Assembly: GCA_001873585.1 (NCBI GenBank)
Contig: MNZL01000162.1
Span: forward strand, 2,079-11,628
Length of the DNA stretch: 9,550 bases
Reading direction: 5' to 3'
Source: Rhodobacterales bacterium CG2_30_65_12
GTDB taxonomy: Bacteria; Pseudomonadota; Alphaproteobacteria; Rhodobacterales; Rhodobacteraceae
In this document: piece by piece, positions 4,546 through 9,550 of the stretch
Position numbering within the stretch: the first letter of the stretch is position 1
Layout: each line of letters opens with the position of its first letter
Notes under the pieces: generated by a model
What the model was told of the DNA's origin: nothing
What the model saw: the letters and a program-made list of their open reading frames with translations, nothing else
The model's database searches: none
Position numbers and translations under genes: made by a program

Positions 4546-7014
4546 ATGGCTGGGCTATTTCGCTGGACGGTGCGGGTGGTAACGGCGGTGTTGCTTCTCG
4601 CCGCGTTGGTGCTTGGTGTCGTCTACTACCTCGCCTCGCGCTCACTGCCCGACTATAACACCAGCCACGCCGTGCGCGGGCTTGCCGCTCCGGTCGAGAT
4701 CGTGCGCGACCATGCCAACGTGCCGCATATCTTCGGGCAAACCGACGAAGACGTGTTTTTCGCCCTCGGTTATGCCCACGCCCAGGATCGGCTGTGGCAG
4801 ATGGTGATGCTGCGGCGCACGGCGCAGGGGCGGCTCAGCGAAATCTTCGGGGCGCGCACCCTCAAGGTCGACGAGTTGATGCGCCGGCTCGATATCTACA
4901 GCCTCGCGCAGCAGGCCGTGGCGGTGCAAAGCGAACAGACCCGCGCCGCCCTCTCTGCCTATGCCCATGGCGTCAACGCCCGGCTCGACCGCGTGAACGC
5001 CGACGCGCTCGGGCGCGGCGCGCCGGAATTGTTCTTGTTTTCAAACGACATTTCACCTTGGGTTCCGGCCGATAGCCTGGCGATTCTGAAGTTGATGGCG
5101 GTGCAGATGGGCAGCCAGATCCAATCGGAGGTGCTGCGCGCGCGCGTGGCGCTCACGCTCTCGCCGGATCGGCTCGCCGACATTCTGCCCGACACCCCCG
5201 GCACCGGCGTTGCCGCCCTGCCGGACTACGCGGCGTTGTTCAATGCCGCGCCGCGCGCGTTTGCCGCCCTCGCCCCGTTGCCCGCGCCTGATCCGCTTTC
5301 GCCGGTGGCCGGGTTCGGAATGGGCGGCGCGTCCAACGCCTGGGCCGCCGCGCCGTCGCGCTCGGCCGCCGGGGGCACACTGCTGGCGAACGATCCGCAC
5401 CTGGGCTTTAGCGCACCGACGATCTGGTATCTCGCCCGGCTGGAGCTGCAAAGCGGCGGCGTGATCGGCGGCACCATCCCCGGTATGCCGGTGGTGCTTC
5501 TCGGCCGCTCGGAAGGCTTCGGCTGGGGCCTCACTTCGTCGTATCTCGACGATCAGGATGTGTTCATCGAAAGGCTCAACCCCGACGACCCCGGCGAGGT
5601 GCTTACCCCCGACGGCTTCAAGCGCATGGAGAGCCGGGCCTCGATCATCCGGGTGAAAGATCAGCCTCCCGTCACCATCGCGCTGAACTGGACCGACAAC
5701 GGCCCGGTGCTGGCGGGCAACCAATACGGCCTTGGCGCCATTACCCCGCCCGGCCATGTCGCTTCGGTCAGTTGGACCATGCTCACCGCGCGCGACCGCT
5801 CGATGACCGCCGCACTGCGGCTGATGCAGGCAAAATCGGTTGCCGAGGGGATCGAGGCCGGGAAGGATTTTCTTGCGCCCTCGCAAAACGTCACCATGGT
5901 CGACGGTGAACACATCGCCCTCAAGACCATGGGCGCAATGCCGCGCCGCGCCGCCGATCACATGACGCTGGGCCGGATGCCCGCCCCCGGCTGGGAGGCG
6001 CAAAACCGCTGGATCGGCGTCGAGGCCTATGCCGCCAACCCCGAGTTTGTCGATCCCGCCGGAGGCATTGTCGGCAACACCAACAACAAGCTCCTCAAGC
6101 GCCCCTTCCCGCTGCATGTGAGCTGGGACTGGGGCGACACGCAGCGTATCCAGCGCTGGGAGCGGCTGATGCAAACGCGCGAGGTGCACACCCGCGAAAG
6201 CTTCATCGAGGCCCAGCTCGATTCGGTGTCGATCACCGCGCGCAACCTGTTGCCTCTGGTCGGGGCCGATCTGTGGTTTACCGGCGAGGCCGCACCCGAG
6301 GGCAGCCCCGAGCGCGCCCGTCAGCGCGCCCTCGACCTGCTCGCAGAATGGAACGGCGAGATGAACGAGCACATGCCCGAGCCGCTGATCTACATGGCCT
6401 GGATGCGCGCGCTTCAAGATCGGCTGATCCGCGATGAGGTTGGCCCGCTCGCGGCGGCCTTCAGCCATGTCGAGCCGGTGTTTATCGAGCGGGTGTTTCG
6501 CGATGTGAACGGTGCTGGCATCTGGTGCGACGTGGTGCAGAGCGCACCGCAAGAAAGCTGCACCGAGATCGCAAGGGCGGCGCTCGACGACGCGCTGATC
6601 TGGATCGACGAAAACGTCGGTGGCGCCACCGAAGCGCTGCGCTGGGGCGATATGCACGAGGCCACCCACGATCATTCGGTGTTGGGCAGCGTGCCGTTTC
6701 TCAAATGGTTCGTGAACATCCGCCAATCCACCTCGGGCGGCGACAACACGCTCAACCGGGGGCGCACCTCGGGCACCGGGGCCAACCCGTTTCTCAACGT
6801 CCACGGGGCCGGCTATCGCGGGGTTTACGATTTTTCCGATCCCGATTCGTCGCTGTTCGTCACCGCAACCGGGCAATCGGGGCATTTTCTCAGCCGCTAT
6901 TACGACGATCTCGGCGAGCTCTGGCGGCGCGGCGAATACATCCCGATGTCGCTCGACGCCGATCTTGCCCGGGCGGCGGCGGTGGGGGTGATGCAGCTCA
7001 CACCGATCAAGTAA
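4546..7014 (+). CDS. Penicillin acylase-family N-terminal nucleophile amidohydrolase
   Basis: This 822-residue protein of the penicillin G acylase / AHL acylase family hydrolyses amide bonds of acylated substrates. An N-terminal hydrophobic helix (about 9-30) serves as membrane anchor or signal. The alpha-chain signature PVEIVRDHANVPHIFGQTDEDVFFALGYAHAQDRLWQM runs from 49 to 86. The precursor should cleave itself before the nucleophile Ser263 in GMGGASNAW, leaving a 560-residue beta chain. ANDPHLGF (281-288) is the conserved segment after the nucleophile. NTNN at 511-514 aligns with the oxyanion-hole asparagine region (NWNN in penicillin G acylase). The end has the usual TGQSGHFLSRYYDDLGELW (775-793). 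Cys661 and Cys672 may form a disulfide. The start at 4546 has AAGGAG five bases upstream. It is divergent from the dehydrogenase gene and ends 20 bases from hflX, which faces it. The substrate cannot be read from the sequence; beta-lactams, acyl-homoserine lactones or other N-acyl amides are possible. Confidence 0.93.
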   Translation: MAGLFRWTVRVVTAVLLLAALVLGVVYYLASRSLPDYNTSHAVRGLAAPVEIVRDHANVPHIFGQTDEDVFFALGYAHAQDRLWQMVMLRRTAQGRLSEIFGARTLKVDELMRRLDIYSLAQQAVAVQSEQTRAALSAYAHGVNARLDRVNADALGRGAPELFLFSNDISPWVPADSLAILKLMAVQMGSQIQSEVLRARVALTLSPDRLADILPDTPGTGVAALPDYAALFNAAPRAFAALAPLPAPDPLSPVAGFGMGGASNAWAAAPSRSAAGGTLLANDPHLGFSAPTIWYLARLELQSGGVIGGTIPGMPVVLLGRSEGFGWGLTSSYLDDQDVFIERLNPDDPGEVLTPDGFKRMESRASIIRVKDQPPVTIALNWTDNGPVLAGNQYGLGAITPPGHVASVSWTMLTARDRSMTAALRLMQAKSVAEGIEAGKDFLAPSQNVTMVDGEHIALKTMGAMPRRAADHMTLGRMPAPGWEAQNRWIGVEAYAANPEFVDPAGGIVGNTNNKLLKRPFPLHVSWDWGDTQRIQRWERLMQTREVHTRESFIEAQLDSVSITARNLLPLVGADLWFTGEAAPEGSPERARQRALDLLAEWNGEMNEHMPEPLIYMAWMRALQDRLIRDEVGPLAAAFSHVEPVFIERVFRDVNGAGIWCDVVQSAPQESCTEIARAALDDALIWIDENVGGATEALRWGDMHEATHDHSVLGSVPFLKWFVNIRQSTSGGDNTLNRGRTSGTGANPFLNVHGAGYRGVYDFSDPDSSLFVTATGQSGHFLSRYYDDLGELWRRGEYIPMSLDADLARAAAVGVMQLTPIK

Positions 7015-7034
7015 GGCCGAGTTCCCCGACGACG

Positions 7035-8324
7035 TCAGGCCCCCGTTTCAAACTCAGCCTTCTGGCGCGCTGTCCAGTTCACGGCCATGTCCCAGCCGTT
7101 TTTTACCTGGCGCTCGCTTTCGACCACATGCGCCTCGTGCAGCCACGCCCGCGCCTTGCCATCGGCAAAACCGAGCCGGAGCACCTCGCGGCTGCTCTCC
7201 TCGGCGATTTGCGCCTCGATCATGGCGGTGAGGGCCGCGATGCCGGCCCCGGTCAGCGCTGAAAGGGCCACCACCTGCGCGCTGCGTGCGGCTTCTGTCT
7301 CGCGCGCGGTGCGGATCTCGGCGGTCAGCAGGTCGGCCTTGTTCCAGACCTCGATGCGCGGCACATCCTGGGGCACACCCAGCTCTTCGAGGATCGCTTC
7401 GACGTCACGCGCCTGCGCCTCGGTCTCGTCGGCCGCGATATCGCGCACATGAAGGATCAGATCAGCGCCCAGCACCTCTTCCAGCGTGGCGCGGAACGCG
7501 GCGACAAGCTGGTGCGGCAGATCGGAAATGAAGCCCACGGTATCGGACAGGATCACCTTGCGGCCAGAGGGCAGCACGAGGCCGCGCATGGTCGGGTCGA
7601 GGGTGGCAAAGAGCATGTCTTTCGCCATCACATCGGCCCCGGTCATCCGGTTGAACAGGGTCGACTTGCCGGCGTTGGTGTAGCCCACCAGCGCCACCAC
7701 CGGGAACGGCACCTTGGCCCGCGCCGCGCGGTGCAGTTCGCGGGTTTTCACCACCTTGGCCAGTTGCTTGCGCAGCCGGGCAAGCTGGTCGTCGATCGCC
7801 CGCCGGTCGGCCTCGATCTGGGTTTCGCCGGGGCCGCCGACGAAGCCAAGCCCACCGCGCTGGCGCTCAAGGTGCGTCCAGGCCCGCACCAGCCGTGTGC
7901 GCTGGTAGCTCAGCGCGGCCATCTCGACCTGCAACACCCCCTCGCGGGTGCGGGCACGGTCGGAAAAGATTTCGAGAATCAGGCCGGTGCGGTCGAGGAT
8001 CTTCACCTTCCAGGCCTTCTCGAGGTTGCGCTGCTGCACCGGGCTTACCGAACCGTCGATCAGCACCAGCTCAACCTCGCCCGCCTCAAGCCGCGCCTTG
8101 ATCTCGTCAATCTTGCCGGTGCCGAACAGATGGCCCGGATGCGGCTTTGCGAGCCGGACGATCTCGCTGCCTGCCACCACAAGGCCCGGCAGCGCGGTGG
8201 CGAGCGCCACACCTTCATCAAGCGCGGCGCGCGCCGCGCGGCGCGCGCGGTCGGCGGTCAGTTCGGGATGAATGACCCAGGCCCGGGTGGGTTCAGGCTT
8301 GCGAGAGGTAGGATCTGTGCTCAT
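7035..8324 (-). CDS. hflX: GTPase HflX
   Basis: HflX is a ribosome-associated GTPase of 429 residues that splits stalled or idle 70S ribosomes, notably under heat stress. The HflX-specific N-terminal domain is followed by the linker signature RGGLGFVGGPGETQIEADRR (156-175). Then comes the G domain: Walker A GYTNAGKST (214-222), threonine-containing switch FATLDPT (239-245), DTVGF (261-265), NKAD (328-331) and SAL (355-357). A C-terminal domain follows and ends near VNWTARQKAEFE. The start at 8324 is the first ATG after an in-frame TGA nine bases upstream, so no longer ATG form exists; its ribosome site is weak, and a small GC hairpin (8337-8349) lies just before it. hfq is 95 bases upstream on the same strand, the conserved hfq-hflX order. 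Co-transcription is therefore likely. Confidence 0.97.
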   Translation of the reverse strand: MSTDPTSRKPEPTRAWVIHPELTADRARRAARAALDEGVALATALPGLVVAGSEIVRLAKPHPGHLFGTGKIDEIKARLEAGEVELVLIDGSVSPVQQRNLEKAWKVKILDRTGLILEIFSDRARTREGVLQVEMAALSYQRTRLVRAWTHLERQRGGLGFVGGPGETQIEADRRAIDDQLARLRKQLAKVVKTRELHRAARAKVPFPVVALVGYTNAGKSTLFNRMTGADVMAKDMLFATLDPTMRGLVLPSGRKVILSDTVGFISDLPHQLVAAFRATLEEVLGADLILHVRDIAADETEAQARDVEAILEELGVPQDVPRIEVWNKADLLTAEIRTARETEAARSAQVVALSALTGAGIAALTAMIEAQIAEESSREVLRLGFADGKARAWLHEAHVVESERQVKNGWDMAVNWTARQKAEFETGA

Positions 8325-8336
8325 CTGGGCTCACTG

Positions 8337-8349
8337 GCGCGAAACGCGC
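8337..8349 (-). other. Short inverted repeat just upstream of hflX
   Basis: GCGCG and CGCGC flank a three-base loop (AAA on plus, TTT on minus), ending 12 bases before the hflX start codon. A five-pair GC stem here could affect initiation at hflX, which lacks a clear Shine-Dalgarno sequence. The stem is short and may be chance in GC-rich DNA. Confidence 0.2.
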
Positions 8350-8419
8350 TATCGCAACACATGTGAGGCCCGCCCCGCCTCAAGGCAAGCCCCCCGGTCG
8401 ACATGCCGGATCGTTGGCC

Positions 8420-8656
8420 TCAGCTTTCTTCGCCGTCGTACAAGTTGATCGGCTGGGCCGGCATGATCGTCGAGATCGCGTGTTTGTAAACCAGCTGGCT
8501 CTGCCCGTCGCGCTTCAAAAGCACGCAAAAATTATCAAACCAGGAGATCACGCCCTGAAGCTTCACGCCGTTAATGAGAAAGATCGTGACCGGAACCTTG
8601 GCCTTGCGGACATGGTTCAGGAATGCGTCCTGCAGGTTTTGCTTGTCGGCAGCCAT
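8420..8656 (-). CDS. hfq: RNA chaperone Hfq
   Basis: Hfq forms a hexameric ring that binds sRNAs and mRNAs and promotes their pairing. The 78-residue product carries Sm1 (about residues 8-46, NLQDAFLNHVRKAKVPVTIF then LINGVKLQGVISWFDNF) and Sm2 with YKHAIST at 57-63, whose Tyr-Lys-His lies in the proximal U-binding site. The rim carries R17-K18. The tail after Sm2 is short (MPAQPINLYDGEES), as is common in alphaproteobacteria and unlike the long E. coli tail. The start is preceded by AAGGGCAAGAAG, a moderate ribosome site. trkH ends 105 bases upstream and hflX follows 95 bases downstream, matching the trkH-hfq-hflX order of alphaproteobacteria. The trkH-hfq gap is locally AT-rich and holds a hairpin, so hfq probably has its own promoter. 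Confidence 0.98.
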   Translation of the reverse strand: MAADKQNLQDAFLNHVRKAKVPVTIFLINGVKLQGVISWFDNFCVLLKRDGQSQLVYKHAISTIMPAQPINLYDGEES

Positions 8657-8681
8657 CGCTTCTTGCCCTTGTTTTATCGTG

Positions 8682-8698
8682 CTGCCGGATCCCGGCAG
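8682..8698. other. Perfect 7-bp hairpin in the trkH-hfq gap (hfq leader or trkH 3' end)
   Basis: CTGCCGG (8682-8688) and CCGGCAG (8692-8698) pair perfectly around the three-base loop ATC. On the minus strand it lies 63 bases after the trkH stop and 26 bases before the hfq start. It is followed there by ACGATAAAAC, not a U-run, so Rho-independent termination is unlikely. It could be a structured element of the hfq 5' leader, or a 3' stabiliser of the trkH message. Confidence 0.45.
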
Positions 8699-8761
8699 GA
8701 TTTAACCAATAACCTCTCTATGTAGTGGGCGCGGCAAAGTTTCCACCCCCAATTTCGACGG

Positions 8762-9550
8762 CTAGCGCCGCCACAGATCGGGGCTGAACAGCGCGACGAT
8801 CGCCAGCGTTTCGAGCCGGCCGAGGATCATCGCGGCGACGAGCACGAATTTCCCCCCGGAGGTCAGATCGCCGTAGCTGAACGGCGTGGTTTCGGCGAGG
8901 CCCGCCAGCGGGCCATTCGTGGTGAGCGCCGCGATCGTCAGCACCAGCGCCTGCTCGAAGCTTTCGCCGGTGAAGGAGAAGGCCGTCATCACCAGGGCCA
9001 CCGATAGCGCCATCAGCATGAAAAACAGCCATGCCATGTAGGCGCCGCGCCGGCGCAAATGCCGCGCATCGCCGCCCGCGCCACCCACCGAATGCGGGTG
9101 CACCAGTCGCTCAAGCTCGCGCATACCGTGCTTGTAAAGCGCGTAGACGCGCAACAGCTTGGCACCGCCCGCCGTGGTCGCCACACCGCCGCCGATCAAG
9201 CTGAGGCCAAGCAGGATCAGCCCCGGCGTCTGCAACCCGGACCAATCCTGGCTCGCGCTCCAGGCGGCGCTTTCCCAACCGGTGGTGGTGAGAAACGAGA
9301 GCACGGTAAAGACCGAACCCCAGAGCGCGCCGAGGCCCTTCACGAGGCTCATCTGCGTGCCGTCCAATTCGTAGGCGCCAAGGAAATGGCGCAGAAACAA
9401 AAAGCCCGGCACCAGCAGCACAAGCGCCAGCGCAATGCGAATCTCGGGATCGTCGCGCAGGCCGGCGAGCGGCCGCCCCTGCCCTTCTCGCGCGAAGGTG
9501 AGCCGCGACAGCGCGAACACGAGAAACAGCGCCACCACTACCTCGCCGCC
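8762..9550 (-). CDS. trkH: TrkH-family potassium uptake protein (C-terminal part; continues past window end)
   Basis: TrkH is the membrane subunit of the Trk potassium uptake system and works with the cytoplasmic NAD-binding regulator TrkA. The frame is open to base 9550 (GGEVVVALFLVFALSR), so the visible 262 residues are the C-terminal half of a protein usually around 480-510 long. Two pore-loop filters are seen, counted from the window edge: SFLTTTGWES with TTTG at 88-91, and AALTTNGPL with TTNG at 210-213. The conserved GGGVATTAGGAKLLRVYALYK begins at 120, and the C-terminal GRLETLAIVALFSP at 244-257. Hydrophobic helices alternate with these. In alphaproteobacteria trkA and ntrYX usually lie upstream, and hfq follows here. 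The GTG at 9538 is not the start; the frame continues upstream with TrkH-like sequence. Confidence 0.95.
   Translation of the reverse strand, partial: GGEVVVALFLVFALSRLTFAREGQGRPLAGLRDDPEIRIALALVLLVPGFLFLRHFLGAYELDGTQMSLVKGLGALWGSVFTVLSFLTTTGWESAAWSASQDWSGLQTPGLILLGLSLIGGGVATTAGGAKLLRVYALYKHGMRELERLVHPHSVGGAGGDARHLRRRGAYMAWLFFMLMALSVALVMTAFSFTGESFEQALVLTIAALTTNGPLAGLAETTPFSYGDLTSGGKFVLVAAMILGRLETLAIVALFSPDLWRR

Noticed and set aside
5053..6885. Long minus-strand open frame (610 codons) opposite the acylase gene
   Set aside because: The opposing acylase frame has clear family motifs throughout. The antisense translation is rich in Arg, Gly, Ala and His with no recognisable domain, as expected of GC-rich shadow frames.
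8221..8253. Run of GCGC palindromes that looks like an inverted repeat
   Set aside because: It lies inside hflX and encodes an Ala/Arg-rich helix (ARRAARAALD); GC-rich codon use explains it.
7449..8366. Plus-strand open frame (305 codons) opposite hflX
   Set aside because: HflX motifs on the other strand are complete, and the antisense product resembles no family.

Overview
The window is GC-rich, gene-dense chromosome with short intergenic gaps. It most likely comes from an alphaproteobacterium of the family Rhodobacteraceae. The reasons are the trkH-hfq-hflX order (the tail of the ntrY-ntrX-trkA-trkH-hfq-hflX neighbourhood known in alphaproteobacteria), a HemB with an aspartate-rich instead of cysteine-rich metal site, a small membrane protein of the type labelled 'component of SufBCD complex' in Rhodobacteraceae genomes, and a GAGTATTTTTGCCAAG-type intergenic motif that I recall from that family. 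I see no insertion sequence, phage gene, integrase, tRNA, rRNA or CRISPR array.

Layout. On the minus strand at the left edge are the first 174 codons of mfd (transcription-repair coupling factor), preceded by a four-helix membrane protein gene (1129-602). A strong GC inverted repeat lies between the two. Divergent from them on the plus strand is hemB (1300-2295, porphobilinogen synthase). The hemB leader carries an 18-nt hairpin and three copies of a 23-bp tandem repeat. Next on the plus strand is a SYLF/Ysc84-domain lipoprotein with a Tat-like signal peptide (2426-2986). It converges on two minus-strand genes: a small secreted phospholipase A2-fold protein (3515-3060) and a 3-hydroxyisobutyrate dehydrogenase-family reductase (4467-3595). 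A 78-bp divergent promoter region separates the reductase from a large plus-strand penicillin acylase-family Ntn hydrolase (4546-7014). The acylase converges on the minus-strand block trkH (partial, from 9550) - hfq - hflX.

How the genes fit together. The window is mostly housekeeping: DNA repair coupled to transcription (mfd), tetrapyrrole synthesis (hemB), potassium uptake (trkH), sRNA-mediated regulation (hfq) and ribosome rescue or recycling (hflX). Between these sit individual envelope or periplasmic proteins (SYLF lipoprotein, PLA2-like protein, acylase) and one metabolic dehydrogenase. I do not see a new multi-gene system. The points worth a second look are the repeat-bearing hemB leader, the hairpins before mfd and hfq, the GAGTATTT motif, and the poorly characterised envelope proteins.
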